Origin: CAYQEU01 sp964532005
GTDB taxonomy: Bacteria > Patescibacteriota > Doudnabacteria > UBA920
Length of the DNA: 47,920 nucleotides
Direction: 5' to 3'
NCBI GenBank assembly: GCA_964532005.1
Contig: CAZHER010000008.1
Coordinates: 1 to 47,920, forward strand
The notes under the pieces were generated by a model. It saw only the letters and a list, made by a program, of their open reading frames with translations, made no database searches and was not told where the DNA came from. Both the position numbers and the translations under genes were made by a program. Shown piece by piece: positions 1 through 8,014 of the stretch (position 1 is its first letter; every line of letters starts with the position of its first letter).

Positions 1-55
1 CCTGAGCCACTGAATAAATCGATATAAGTATATTTTTTTTGTTTTTTATTAGGCA

Positions 56-244
56 TTATAATTTTGTACTTACTCGTTTAAGAAAATTATTAAATTCACT
101 TTTTTCAATACGAAATTCACGGCCGATCTTATAAGCTTCGAGCTTACCAGCCTTTATATAACGATAAATAGTCATTATATTTACATCAAGTATTTCTGCT
201 AATTTCTCAGCTTTGTAGAAATCTTTTTCCTTCAACTTAGTCAT
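56..244 (-). CDS. Excisionase-like helix-turn-helix protein
   Basis: A 62-residue protein of the HTH_17/excisionase (MerR-like) type. Residues 10-55 show the usual pattern: a helix with KAEKLAEIL, a turn with MTIYRYIKAGKL, then a beta wing with AYKIGREFRI. Proteins of this size bind DNA as small regulators or as directionality factors of mobile elements. It lies downstream of a gene II/X-type replication gene on the same strand but has its own promoter carrying a tandem repeat, so autoregulation is plausible. Whether it is an excisionase or a copy-control repressor cannot be told from sequence alone. Confidence 0.75.
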   Translation of the reverse strand: MTKLKEKDFYKAEKLAEILDVNIMTIYRYIKAGKLEAYKIGREFRIEKSEFNNFLKRVSTKL

Positions 245-257
245 ATTTTATATAGTT

Positions 258-286
258 ATTATACTTTACAATACTTTACATCGCAA
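258..286 (-). promoter_or_regulatory. Promoter with tandem 10-mer operator before HTH gene
   Basis: On the minus strand TTGCGA (286-281) and TATAAT (263-258) are separated by exactly 17 bp. The spacer is almost entirely two perfect tandem copies of a 10-mer (plus strand ATACTTTACA, 261-270 and 271-280). A one-helical-turn repeat between -35 and -10 is a natural repressor operator. A related degenerate pair occurs at 2300-2319. Confidence 0.6.
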
Positions 287-289
287 CTT

Positions 290-1408
290 TTAGACTTTCC
301 TTTTTATCAAATCTTTATAAGGTACATATTCAGTCAACGATTTGTCTATTTGTGAAACCCAATCACGCATTTTGTTCTTTGTAATATTCTCATTTGTTTT
401 CTTGATATCACTGGTTATTCTATACCAAGTTCTATCATTAGACCTTTTACTAACTATACTTCTGAGTTGCCTAAGACCGCTTTCATCTTTAGCAAGAGTA
501 ATTAATCCTAGTAGATAAATAGCTTGTTTAGGTTTTAACTTTTTATTTACAGCGAATAGAGTTCTGAGCATATCTTTATTTGATGCAGCTAATGAAAAAA
601 TTCCCATACTACGTCCTTTAACTAACTTTTCCCAATAACTAGTTACAATTTTTTGACTAAGAGATGTTCTAAATACCTCTTTGAATACTGGATTTTTATT
701 ATACCCTAGGCTTGTTAAAGTTTTATTCAATTTTTGCTTATGATTTATTCGAACTTCAAATCTTATTATTTCTTGTAATTCCTTTTGTTTAATCAAAACA
801 TCGAATAAGCTTTGCTGATACTTCGTTTGATCTTTATCAATAGCTCTATTTTTACCTTTAGCTAAATCTGCAACTTTGTCATAGATTACGAGTTGATGTG
901 AAGTTGTGTGCGCATATAAACTTTGACCGTCATTAATAAATCTAGTTTTAGCAAAATCAAAACTTTTTCTTAAATCCACTTTGTTCATTTCAGAAATTAA
1001 ATGATTAGAGGTGTATCCATCTTGGAGAAGAATATTTTTCGAAAAATGAACTGAGCTTACTGAAGCATTTGCAAGAATAGATTTAAAAACTCTTATACCC
1101 ATAACTTTAAGCCTATCTTGCAAAACACTAATTAATTCATCAAAATCTTTATCTTCAAGCTCGTCAAGATTATTAAGGTATAGAAGTTTGGGGGCAGAGA
1201 ATTCAATGCGAACATTTGCTTCTTGATTAAAACGACCCCTATAACCCGTCAGTCTGGGAAAGTATTTGCCAGTCTCTTTTTCTGCCTTACTTGGGTTACG
1301 AATATATTTTTCGTATTGCTCTGTTTTAGAATATAATTCCCAACTTTTAGCCCCAGATGTATAAAACATTCTCTTTTTTGGTAGCAATAGACAAACTGTA
1401 TCAATCAT
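290..1408 (-). CDS. Gene II/X-type phage/plasmid replication initiator
   Basis: A 372-residue protein resembling the rolling-circle initiators of filamentous phages (gpII/gpX) and related plasmids. It has the N-terminal MIDTVCLLLP signature (compare MIDxLxLRLPF of phage gpII), a central VIYDKVADL segment, IIRFEVRIN (compare LVRFEARI in M13 gpII) and a C-terminal TWYRI block like the phage FWRYV segment. Such proteins nick the plus-strand origin through a tyrosine; the catalytic tyrosine was not assigned. The start overlaps the stop of a small upstream ORF in ATGATTGA. No Zot-like, coat or integrase gene is visible, so this is a partial or cryptic element, or a plasmid-derived island. Confidence 0.72.
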   Translation of the reverse strand: MIDTVCLLLPKKRMFYTSGAKSWELYSKTEQYEKYIRNPSKAEKETGKYFPRLTGYRGRFNQEANVRIEFSAPKLLYLNNLDELEDKDFDELISVLQDRLKVMGIRVFKSILANASVSSVHFSKNILLQDGYTSNHLISEMNKVDLRKSFDFAKTRFINDGQSLYAHTTSHQLVIYDKVADLAKGKNRAIDKDQTKYQQSLFDVLIKQKELQEIIRFEVRINHKQKLNKTLTSLGYNKNPVFKEVFRTSLSQKIVTSYWEKLVKGRSMGIFSLAASNKDMLRTLFAVNKKLKPKQAIYLLGLITLAKDESGLRQLRSIVSKRSNDRTWYRITSDIKKTNENITKNKMRDWVSQIDKSLTEYVPYKDLIKRKV

Positions 1409-1565
1409 TATTTAGAACTTTATCTGTATATTGTTCAGGGTTTTGTTTTTTATCTTCTCTAATTAGCCAAGCAAAAACATCGACCAGATTTTGCTTGTCT
1501 TCTATAGATAAGGTTGCTATTCTCAAGCCATTAGTAGGCTCATTTGATAAAAAAATATCCTGCAC
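1401..1565 (-). CDS. Small hypothetical ORF before the replication gene
   Basis: An open frame of 54 codons beginning at a GTG at 1565 (no in-frame ATG before it) and ending in TGA that overlaps the replication gene start. The predicted product is charged and polar, with a central DKQNLVDVFAWLIRED helix-like stretch. Stop-start overlap suggests translational coupling. It has no recognised family and no clear SD, so it may be a real small protein of the element or chance coding. Confidence 0.4.
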   Translation of the reverse strand: MQDIFLSNEPTNGLRIATLSIEDKQNLVDVFAWLIREDKKQNPEQYTDKVLNND

Positions 1566-1635
1566 TTGGGCAGAATATAAAATATAGAGTAGTTAGTATA
1601 ATAAAGTTCTGTGTTCAGAAATTATGTGTACACAC

Positions 1636-2295
1636 TTATTTTCTTTTGCTTAAATAAATTATCTTTGATATGTGAGCATAGTCTAAAAATTCATTAAATT
1701 CTTTGGCTACTAATGAGCCAATTTCCTTAGCTGGTAGATGCTGGTGTTTTATAATAAACTCATTGCGTTTTTTTATACTAGCTTTTTTTGAACGAAATTT
1801 ACCTATTTTTATCCTTTCATCTAGATATTTCTTTTGAATAGGTTTAATTTCTCTCTCATACATTCTTTTAATGTAATCAATCAAATCTCTTTGGCTTGCA
1901 TACGGACTTATTCTTAAGCTTAAAGGAAAAGCGTTGTCGTCAAGCTTCTCATTAAAATTCATTAAAGGGTCTTCTTTCATATCTATTACGTCCTGTACTT
2001 CGCATATCGTTCCCCAAGAACCTCCATCTTTCGAGTAATCATTTACAAACATCCCTACCATATCTGCCCACATATAATTCAAATTATATTTTAGGAGTAA
2101 TTCATCTATTCCTCTGTGATATGGGGTAACTTTATCTAAAGTTACGTATTCAGTACCTTCTACAATACCTATCTTTTTTCTAAGCTTATTTACATCTTTT
2201 ATGAATTCAGGATCTTCAAAAAGAGCTTGAACATAGTTCATTAGTTTTTTGTGGCCGCTGGTATTGGTATATATTTCTAGGTCTTCTTCTTCCAT
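1636..2295 (-). CDS. Hypothetical protein of the accessory element
   Basis: A 219-residue soluble, charged protein that I do not recognise. The N-terminus is acidic (MEEEDLEIY). The middle is rich in aromatic and acidic residues (YMWADMVGMFVNDYSKDGGSW). The C-terminal third is very basic (KFRSKKASIKKRNEF) followed by a helical HTH-like segment ending in SKIIYLSKRK. It is first in a minus-strand run with the small ORF and replication gene. Its start sits 4 bp from a degenerate copy of the tandem repeat found in the promoter of the HTH gene, so the two may be co-regulated. It could be a DNA-binding accessory factor; that is inference. Confidence 0.6.
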   Translation of the reverse strand: MEEEDLEIYTNTSGHKKLMNYVQALFEDPEFIKDVNKLRKKIGIVEGTEYVTLDKVTPYHRGIDELLLKYNLNYMWADMVGMFVNDYSKDGGSWGTICEVQDVIDMKEDPLMNFNEKLDDNAFPLSLRISPYASQRDLIDYIKRMYEREIKPIQKKYLDERIKIGKFRSKKASIKKRNEFIIKHQHLPAKEIGSLVAKEFNEFLDYAHISKIIYLSKRK

Positions 2296-2299
2296 TCTT

Positions 2300-2319
2300 A
2301 TACTTTACTGTAGTTTACA
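2300..2319 (-). repeat. Degenerate tandem repeat related to 261-280
   Basis: Plus strand ATACTTTACT followed by GTAGTTTACA, i.e. two imperfect copies of the ATACTTTACA 10-mer at the same 10-bp period, just upstream of the start at 2295. Sharing this element between two separately promoted genes suggests a common regulator, or iterons. Confidence 0.5.
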
Positions 2320-2369
2320 ACGCTTTTCAATAAGACTAAGATTTAGAGTAGAAGTAAATTTTAAATTAA

Positions 2370-2522
2370 ATGATATCCATCGAAGCATCAAGAAAAGCAT
2401 TAGGGAAAATCGGCAAATCAATGAGCGACGAAGAAATAGAAAAACTACGTTCTGATATGTACGAGTTGGTTAATTTAGCATTGGACTCTTATGTAGAGTC
2501 CAAAAATGCAGACTCAATTTAA
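2370..2522 (+). CDS. Small protein upstream of HEPN-like gene (antitoxin candidate)
   Basis: A 50-residue ORF from ATG 2370 to TAA 2520-2522, rich in acidic residues, with SMSDEEIEKLRSDMYELVNLALDSYVE forming a likely amphipathic helix. It ends 9 nt before the next start, so the two are probably co-transcribed. A short acidic protein directly before a possible HEPN nuclease has the layout of an antitoxin, but no antitoxin family is recognised. No SD is visible. Confidence 0.5.
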   Translation: MISIEASRKALGKIGKSMSDEEIEKLRSDMYELVNLALDSYVESKNADSI

Positions 2523-2531
2523 ATTATAAAG

Positions 2532-3335
2532 ATGCCTATTATTTCAATGAGAACATCTTCAGATAGATTAGATTTTGAAACACATCTTAAATATGTTGCT
2601 CTTTTAGCGCGGATATCTAAAGGCGTTACCGTAACTTGCACCTTAGCTCCTAAATTAGACAAGAGGAAATTACCAGATTTAAAAAATAAGCTCCAATTAA
2701 TAAAACTTACCATACAATCCATTCAAGATGAATACAAAATTGTTCAAATTGATAAGGAATATTCTACAGCATCAGTTCTATGGCTACCTATTAAGACTTA
2801 TTATGTTGCATATCATTTACTATGTGTAATTGCTTATATTTTAAGTAATAACCCATCTTCCTTACGAGAAGGACACGGTAAAAATATAGATGTGTTTTCA
2901 AATATGCTAAGTAGTGGTAAGTTGCAATTTAGTGAACCATTACTAAATAACGTATACGATAAATCCATCCTAAATTTCACTACTGCGTCAGGAGAACTCT
3001 TGCGATCTAGTGTTGATGATGAAACTGTTTATAAATCTTTAATGAAAAAGGTGGCTAAAGAGAAAATAGAGAAATTTAGACAAGTAAAAGGAATTAAAGA
3101 TCTTAGAACCAAAAAGAGCCGAGATTTAGTAGAAAAATTTAAAAGCACGCTTTCTGTTTCAATTTTCGATTTTTTCTATTTAATGCGTTTAAGAATGAAC
3201 TATCGTAACTTTAATTTTATTGATGATATCCCAGCTGAAGATACAAAGATTTACTTTGAAAAATACTATAAAGCCGCTGGTGCTTTTTATAGCATCTTTA
3301 GAAAACTTAAAGATGATTTAATATCAAAGATGTGA
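2532..3335 (+). CDS. Hypothetical protein with HEPN-like C-terminal helices
   Basis: A 267-residue, largely helical protein. The C-terminal part (about residues 210-265), with LRMNYRNFNF, an acidic turn and YYKAAGAFYSIFRKLK, recalls the last helices of HEPN-domain proteins. SLREGHG at about residue 114-120 places R and H close together, but the classical R-x4-6-H motif is not clearly present. It follows a 50-residue acidic ORF by 9 nt. A toxin-antitoxin or defence role is inference; the fold assignment rests on pattern similarity only. Confidence 0.5.
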   Translation: MPIISMRTSSDRLDFETHLKYVALLARISKGVTVTCTLAPKLDKRKLPDLKNKLQLIKLTIQSIQDEYKIVQIDKEYSTASVLWLPIKTYYVAYHLLCVIAYILSNNPSSLREGHGKNIDVFSNMLSSGKLQFSEPLLNNVYDKSILNFTTASGELLRSSVDDETVYKSLMKKVAKEKIEKFRQVKGIKDLRTKKSRDLVEKFKSTLSVSIFDFFYLMRLRMNYRNFNFIDDIPAEDTKIYFEKYYKAAGAFYSIFRKLKDDLISKM

Positions 3336-3438
3336 GCTTAGGCGAACTCCTTAACAGGAGTAGAATTATTGTAAATTAACAAATCATTTTCAATATTACG
3401 CCAGTTAAGGGTTCTGAACTCGTCTACGATACGGAGCC

Positions 3439-3475
3439 AACAAAAAACCACTAACTTGTTTAGCGGTTTTTTGTT
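3439..3475. terminator. Bidirectional hairpin terminator
   Basis: An 11-bp A/T-rich outer stem AACAAAAAACC/GGTTTTTTGTT, one mismatch, then CTAA/TTAG around a 5-nt loop. The run of T within the 3' arm makes it a plausible terminator about 100 bp after the HEPN-like gene. The preceding 3336-3438 stretch has no gene, only a small hairpin ACTCCT/AGGAGT at about 3345-3361. Confidence 0.6.
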
Positions 3476-3508
3476 ATCATTTAGTTATTAGCAACTAATT
3501 TTACTTCT

Positions 3509-3883
3509 ATGAATAAAGGAGCATATGTTGATGGTTTTGTAATATCCATCCCAAAAAAGAGTACAGCTAAATATAAGAAGATTGCCTCGGAGGCTAAAGA
3601 CGTTTGGCTAAAATCTGGCGCATTAGATTATAAAGAATGCAAAATAGACGATGCCAGCCCAAAATTCGTGACTTTTACCTTTCCCAAAATGGTTAAGGCC
3701 AAGCCTGACGAAGCAGTATGGTTTTCATTCATCACTTTTAAATCTAAAATTCACCGCAATGAAGTCAATAAAAAAGTTATGGCTTATTTTGATAAAAAAT
3801 ATGGTCCAGAAGGCATGATGGATATGCCTTTTGATATGAAGCGCTTTTCCTACGCTGGCTTTAAAGTAGAGGTGGGCTCTTAG
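3509..3883 (+). CDS. DUF1428 (YbaA-like) protein
   Basis: A 124-residue protein of the DUF1428 family (E. coli YbaA and relatives). It has the hallmark N-terminal YVDGFVISIPKK, the central KPDEAVWFSFITFKSK (compare EEVVFSWIEYPSK) and the C-terminal MPFDMKRFSYAGFK (compare MPFDGKRMIYGGF). Family members are small ferredoxin-like alpha/beta barrel proteins of unknown function. Length is normal for the family. It stands alone between a terminator and an assembly gap. Confidence 0.9.
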   Translation: MNKGAYVDGFVISIPKKSTAKYKKIASEAKDVWLKSGALDYKECKIDDASPKFVTFTFPKMVKAKPDEAVWFSFITFKSKIHRNEVNKKVMAYFDKKYGPEGMMDMPFDMKRFSYAGFKVEVGS

Positions 3884-3965
3884 CTTAAGACCTCTGCTTT
3901 GTTAGTACTGAATATTCTAATCTATTCAGCATAAAAGGCAACCATAAAACACACTAAAAACTGTT

Positions 3966-3975
3966 NNNNNNNNNN
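3966..3975. other. Assembly gap (10 N)
   Basis: Ten Ns between DUF1428 and DUF1761. The promoter of the next gene may lie in the unsequenced bases. Linkage across the gap depends on the scaffolding. Confidence 0.99.
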
Positions 3976-3989
3976 TTAAAATAATAATT

Positions 3990-4400
3990 ATGGAGATAAA
4001 TTATTTGGCCGTATTGGCGGCCGCGGTAGCGAGTATAATAATCGGTAGCGTTTGGTACGGTGGAATATTTAGAAAAAAATTTGCTTCTATAATGGGATTT
4101 GACAAATTGTCGCCTGAACAGCAAAGTACGATGAAAAAGAATATGGGCATGACATACTTTACTCAATTTTTAGCTAGCTTAATAATGTTTTATGTTTTGG
4201 CCAGGTTTCTGAATGACGGTGCTGTCACAAATTCAGGGGAAGGGGTAATTGTATCATTATGGGTCTGGATAGGATTTGTAGTCCCTGTAAAGTTGGGTGA
4301 TGCAATTTGGGGAGGCAAAATGACGCTGTTTTGGTTAGGGGCAGGAAACATGTTAATTACTCTCATAGCCTCGGGTGCAATAATAGGTGCTTGGCAATAA
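3990..4400 (+). CDS. DUF1761 membrane protein
   Basis: A 136-residue protein with four predicted membrane helices (about residues 5-24, 55-76, 86-104, 114-134). The N-terminal NYLAVLAAAVASIIIGSVWYG, followed by a short soluble segment starting with FRKKF, is typical of DUF1761. Function is unknown. No SD precedes the ATG. Confidence 0.85.
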   Translation: MEINYLAVLAAAVASIIIGSVWYGGIFRKKFASIMGFDKLSPEQQSTMKKNMGMTYFTQFLASLIMFYVLARFLNDGAVTNSGEGVIVSLWVWIGFVVPVKLGDAIWGGKMTLFWLGAGNMLITLIASGAIIGAWQ

Positions 4401-4451
4401 CCTAAGTGTAAAAAGAGTACACACAGTAAAAAAAGTTGTCCACTATTAGTA

Positions 4452-4480
4452 TTTACAGTATCCCAACAAAATTCTATAAT
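4452..4480 (+). promoter_or_regulatory. Sigma-70 promoter of the pilin gene
   Basis: TTTACA (4452-4457) and TATAAT (4475-4480) with a 17-bp spacer. The predicted start near 4487 leaves a leader of about 24 nt with no SD. Confidence 0.75.
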
Positions 4481-4510
4481 AAATCTATCAAATAATTAAC
4501 GATTAACTTA

Positions 4511-4930
4511 ATGAGAAACAAAACACAAAAAGGATTTACGCTGATCGAACTCTTGGTAGTTATCGCCATCATTGGCTTGTTAGCTTCCGTGGTTCTGTTA
4601 GCTTTGGGTTCCGCTCGTACCAAAGCCCGTGACGCCCGCCGTGTTGCCGACATCAGGCAATTGGCTTCTGCTCTTGAGCTTTACTTCAACGACGCTAATA
4701 CCTATCCTGTGCAAGGAACTGCAGCCACCACCATCCCTGGTTTGGCTACCACCTACATTGGTGCTATTCCTGCTGCCCCAACACCGGCTGAAACTGGTTG
4801 TACAGCTGCTCAAAACTCTTACAACTACACCGGTACTGCTACCACCTATTCCATCACCTTCTGTTTGGGTAATGCTACTGGCGGTGTTGCCGCTGGTACC
4901 CACACCCTGACTCAGGCTGGGATCCAGTAA
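4511..4930 (+). CDS. Type IV pilin-like prepilin
   Basis: A 139-residue prepilin. A short basic leader MRNKTQK is followed by the class III cleavage/methylation motif GFTLIELLVVIA, with cleavage expected after Gly8 and the conserved Glu at mature position 5. The hydrophobic helix runs to about residue 30, then ARTKARDARRVADIRQ, a stretch very common in Parcubacteria pilins. The Thr/Ala/Gly-rich globular part has one Cys pair (CTAAQ, FCLG) that may form a disulfide. It acts as a pseudopilin or pilus subunit at the cell surface. It is monocistronic, with its own promoter and strong terminator, suggesting high expression. The assembly genes are not in this window. Confidence 0.93.
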   Translation: MRNKTQKGFTLIELLVVIAIIGLLASVVLLALGSARTKARDARRVADIRQLASALELYFNDANTYPVQGTAATTIPGLATTYIGAIPAAPTPAETGCTAAQNSYNYTGTATTYSITFCLGNATGGVAAGTHTLTQAGIQ

Positions 4931-4941
4931 TACCTAAATTA

Positions 4942-4977
4942 AATCAAACCGCTTCTTTATAGAAGCGGTTTTTGATT
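4942..4977 (+). terminator. Rho-independent terminator of the pilin gene
   Basis: Stem AATCAAACCGCTTCT (loop TTAT) AGAAGCGGTTTTTGATT with an internal T run, starting 11 bp after the pilin stop. Confidence 0.9.
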
Positions 4978-5017
4978 GCCTGTACAAAGCAAGATAATCG
5001 TAAACTCTGCTCTTGTT

Positions 5018-5026
5018 TGCTATAAT
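5018..5026 (+). promoter_or_regulatory. Extended -10 promoter of histidine kinase gene
   Basis: TGCTATAAT (TG at 5018-5019, TATAAT at 5021-5026), with no good -35. The expected start near 5033 gives a 22-nt leader lacking an SD. Confidence 0.6.
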
Positions 5027-5054
5027 TTACATAGATCTTAAATAAAAACAAAAC

Positions 5055-6395
5055 ATGTTTACACTCAGCAAAACGAGACTCGCAATATCAATACTAATAA
5101 TTATTGCTGTGGCCTCTACAATTGTTAGCGCAATAACCGTTTTTAACTTAGCTCAAAACAGACAAATAAATTCCTTAAGGAGCAGGGTAAACACCTTGGC
5201 TCTGACAGTGGATGTTAAGGACATCAAACTGTTATCGGGTAGCGAGACTGACATTGGCACAACTCCATACAATAATTTAAAATCCAAGTTAATCAACTTG
5301 AAGCAGGTTAATTCTGATATTAAGTTTGTTTACCTAATGGATATACAAGATACCCAAGTAATTTTTTTGGCTGACTCAGAACTGGAAGACTCCGAAGACT
5401 ACTCTCCTCCTGGGCAAGTCTACGATGAAGTCACGCCTATACTATATAACTCCTTCCGCAACCAAGGACCAATGCAAGAAGTCAGCAGTGACCGCTGGGG
5501 TAAATGGCTTTCGGTATTTGCGCCAATAACAGACCCAGAAACTGGGGAGGTAGTGGCAATTGCCGGCTTTGACATGCCTTACCAAGCATACATAACCAGT
5601 ATTATTTTTGCTTCTGCCATCCCAGTTTCAATAGGTCTAATCCTTATAGTGCTGCTGGTGGGAGCTTGGATTGTTGCTAAAAAAGATGAAAATTTACTTC
5701 ATCTTCGGTCGGAATACATCTCAATCGCAGCACATGATTTGAGGACTCCATTAACTGGTATTAAATGGGCAGTCAGTTCTTTAGTCAATTCCAGACCGCC
5801 AGCACCGCCACATTACCAAACTACTTTAAAACAGATCACAAAAACAGCTGATAATATGATAATTTCGGTAAACGAGCTCTTGGACGGGTCAGCGTTGGAA
5901 TCGGGAAAAGTAAAAAAACTGGTGATTACTCCTTTAAAGCTGAATGATGTAATTCAGGCTGCGTTCAGGCCTCTGGAAATGAGCGCTGAAGAGAAATCTT
6001 TGGTAGTTGTATGGGACATGCCTAAAAAATCCGTCACAATACACGGCGACACGGACAAACTCCGGCGTGTTTTTGCAAATCTTTTTTCTAATGCAATCAA
6101 ATATTCCAAAAATAAGGGGAAAATTTCAGTATCAATACAAGAAAAAAACAATGTAGCGGAAGTCGCGATTACAGATTCGGGCATCGGCATTCCCGCTAAT
6201 GAACAAAGCGCTGTATTTGATGGCTATTTTAGAGCTAGCAATGCGAAAAAACATACTGCCCAAGGCACTGGACTGGGTCTTTATTATGTAAAAAATGTTG
6301 TTGCTTCCCACGGCGGTAGAGTCAGTCTGAATTCCAAGCCTGGCAAAGGAACAACTATAAAAGTCTTTATTCCGACAATTAAGACTACAGTTTGA
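5055..6395 (+). CDS. Sensor histidine kinase (orphan)
   Basis: A 446-residue membrane kinase. TM1 at about 8-30, an extracytoplasmic sensor region at 31-180 (Cache/PAS-like by position), TM2 at about 182-206, then HisKA with AAHDLRTPL (phosphoacceptor His227) and an HATPase_c domain with the N box NLFSNAIKYS, G1 DSGIGIP and G2 GTGLGLYYVKN. It autophosphorylates on His227 in response to an extracellular signal. No response regulator is adjacent; three small membrane proteins follow closely on the same strand. All catalytic motifs are present, so it should be active. Confidence 0.93.
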   Translation: MFTLSKTRLAISILIIIAVASTIVSAITVFNLAQNRQINSLRSRVNTLALTVDVKDIKLLSGSETDIGTTPYNNLKSKLINLKQVNSDIKFVYLMDIQDTQVIFLADSELEDSEDYSPPGQVYDEVTPILYNSFRNQGPMQEVSSDRWGKWLSVFAPITDPETGEVVAIAGFDMPYQAYITSIIFASAIPVSIGLILIVLLVGAWIVAKKDENLLHLRSEYISIAAHDLRTPLTGIKWAVSSLVNSRPPAPPHYQTTLKQITKTADNMIISVNELLDGSALESGKVKKLVITPLKLNDVIQAAFRPLEMSAEEKSLVVVWDMPKKSVTIHGDTDKLRRVFANLFSNAIKYSKNKGKISVSIQEKNNVAEVAITDSGIGIPANEQSAVFDGYFRASNAKKHTAQGTGLGLYYVKNVVASHGGRVSLNSKPGKGTTIKVFIPTIKTTV

Positions 6396-6413
6396 TCTTT
6401 TAGCCTCAATCGC

Positions 6414-6986
6414 TTGAACAACAAAAATTGGCAAAAAACATTGATATGGAGCTTGATCATACTGGCAGGTATGGCAATTGTTCTTTATCTAGAAGGAAGG
6501 TTGCCTTGGTGTGAATGTGGTTATATAAAATTCTGGCACGGACTGGTTGTAAGTTCAGAAAATTCACAGCATTTATTTGATTGGTACGCACTGACCCACG
6601 TACTTCATGGTTTAGGTTGGTATTTGTTGATCTGGCTCCTGGATCGAAAAAAACGACTTAGCTTTTCTGCTAAGCTTCTCATTGCAATAGGTCTTGAAGC
6701 AGGATGGGAAATACTGGAAAACTCCGACATGGTAATTAATAGGTACAGAACAGCTACAATATCTTTAGACTATTTTGGGGACAGTATTGTTAACTCAGTT
6801 GGAGATGTAATTGCCATGGTGCTTGGATTTTTGTTTGCATACAAAGCAAAAATTTGGCAAAGCATTGTGCTTGTAGTTATTATTGAACTGCTCCTGTTGT
6901 ACGTAATACGAGACAATTTAACCATTAATATCATTATGCTAGTATATCCGATTGAGGCAATTAAATTATGGCAAGCGGGAATTTAA
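6414..6986 (+). CDS. DUF2585 membrane protein
   Basis: A 190-residue membrane protein of the DUF2585 family: GRLPWCECGYIKFWHG, then SSENSQHLFDWYALTHVLHG, and GWEILENSDMVINRYR, all conserved in that family. About five TM segments. The invariant His, Cys and Glu residues suggest metal binding or an enzymatic role, but the function is unknown. The frame starts at a TTG (6414) 18 bp after the histidine kinase stop; no in-frame ATG would preserve the N-terminal helix. Probably co-transcribed with the kinase. Confidence 0.82.
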   Translation: MNNKNWQKTLIWSLIILAGMAIVLYLEGRLPWCECGYIKFWHGLVVSSENSQHLFDWYALTHVLHGLGWYLLIWLLDRKKRLSFSAKLLIAIGLEAGWEILENSDMVINRYRTATISLDYFGDSIVNSVGDVIAMVLGFLFAYKAKIWQSIVLVVIIELLLLYVIRDNLTINIIMLVYPIEAIKLWQAGI

Positions 6987-6990
6987 TAAT

Positions 6991-7446
6991 ATGGACACTA
7001 ATTATTTAGATATTACCGGGCTATTTTTACTTATGAGCGGCTTTGTCGTTGGTCTTGGTGCGGTTACTGTAATAGACCTGCATGGATTTTTAGGAAGAAA
7101 ATCCTCCTATTGGACCGAAGCAACAACAAGAACTCATAAAATTACCAAACCACTAATCTGGGCTGGGGTCATATTGGCAATTTTAGGCGGGATAGTATTT
7201 TATCGAAATCAACCATTGGCTGGCATACCTTTGTATCACATGATAGTTGCCATATTATTAATCATAAATGGACTATTTTTGACTTTTTGGGTAAGTCCTA
7301 GACTAATTCAGCGTGAGCAGGAAGGACGCGCCTCAGAACTTCTACCGCAGAGCTGGCAAACAAAAATCACTATCAGCTTGCTTGTTTCAGATCTAGGCTG
7401 GTGGAGTAGTTTATTTCTTCTGGCAGTTTACCTACTTGATAGATAA
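6991..7446 (+). CDS. Small four-TM membrane protein
   Basis: A 151-residue protein with four membrane helices (about 8-30, 52-70, 78-101, 127-148). The segment VTVIDLHGFLGRKSSYWTEA, followed by TRTHKITKPLIW, gives a His/Arg-rich loop after the first helix. I do not recognise the family with certainty; DUF2269-like proteins have a similar pattern. The ATG at 6991 is chosen over an upstream TTG at 6952 because it lies just after the preceding stop and leaves no overlap. It sits in the run behind the orphan kinase. Confidence 0.7.
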   Translation: MDTNYLDITGLFLLMSGFVVGLGAVTVIDLHGFLGRKSSYWTEATTRTHKITKPLIWAGVILAILGGIVFYRNQPLAGIPLYHMIVAILLIINGLFLTFWVSPRLIQREQEGRASELLPQSWQTKITISLLVSDLGWWSSLFLLAVYLLDR

Positions 7447-7499
7447 TTTGACACTAAAATAAAAACAACTTACGATTAAGCCATAATTAAGAAATAAAA

Positions 7500-8000
7500 A
7501 TGGAACATCACAACGAGCACCACAATCATAATGGGTCGTCAGAGACCAGCCACTTACGTGGACTGGAGGGCATATTTGATACTTACCTAAGAATCAAAGC
7601 TCCTTTTCAACTCCCTGTAAAAGCCAGGGACTTTATTGTGCAATACGGTCCTTGGATCAGCCTGGTACTTTTGATCATAGCGGCCGTAGCAATTATCCCT
7701 TTGCTTGCTTTGGCTTTAGGTCTGACAGTAATTACCATGCCTTTCCAAGCAGCTGCTGGAACAGTGTATGTTACTACTGGCAACTATCTTCAATTGGGCA
7801 TAGGACTAGTTTCCATGGTAATGCAGGGAATTGCAATTCCAGGACTTTTGAAACGCAAGTTGTCTGGATGGCATATGGCTTATTATGCTTCATTGCTTTC
7901 TGTGCTTGGAAGTTTAGTGAGCGGGCACATAGTAAGCGCAATCCTTTCTTTGTTGATTAGCATGTACATTTTGTTCCAAGTTCGATCTTACTACAAATAA
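7500..8000 (+). CDS. Membrane protein with His-rich N-terminus
   Basis: A 166-residue protein beginning with a histidine-rich cytoplasmic tail (MEHHNEHHNHNG), a short amphipathic segment (GLEGIFDTYLRIKAPFQLP), then about four TM helices covering residues 50-160. The His cluster could bind a divalent metal, but the family is not recognised. It is the last gene before a strong terminator and is probably expressed with the histidine-kinase run. No SD. Confidence 0.7.
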   Translation: MEHHNEHHNHNGSSETSHLRGLEGIFDTYLRIKAPFQLPVKARDFIVQYGPWISLVLLIIAAVAIIPLLALALGLTVITMPFQAAAGTVYVTTGNYLQLGIGLVSMVMQGIAIPGLLKRKLSGWHMAYYASLLSVLGSLVSGHIVSAILSLLISMYILFQVRSYYK

Positions 8001-8014
8001 TTTTATTCCCAGAA

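Noticed and set aside
3380..3440. Sequence ending in ...GGTTCTGAACTC...GGAGCCA, resembling the 3' end of a tRNA or tmRNA (possible att site)
   Set aside because: The T-arm does not have the GGTTCRA core with a matching stem, and no tRNA 5' part or second copy could be found in the window.
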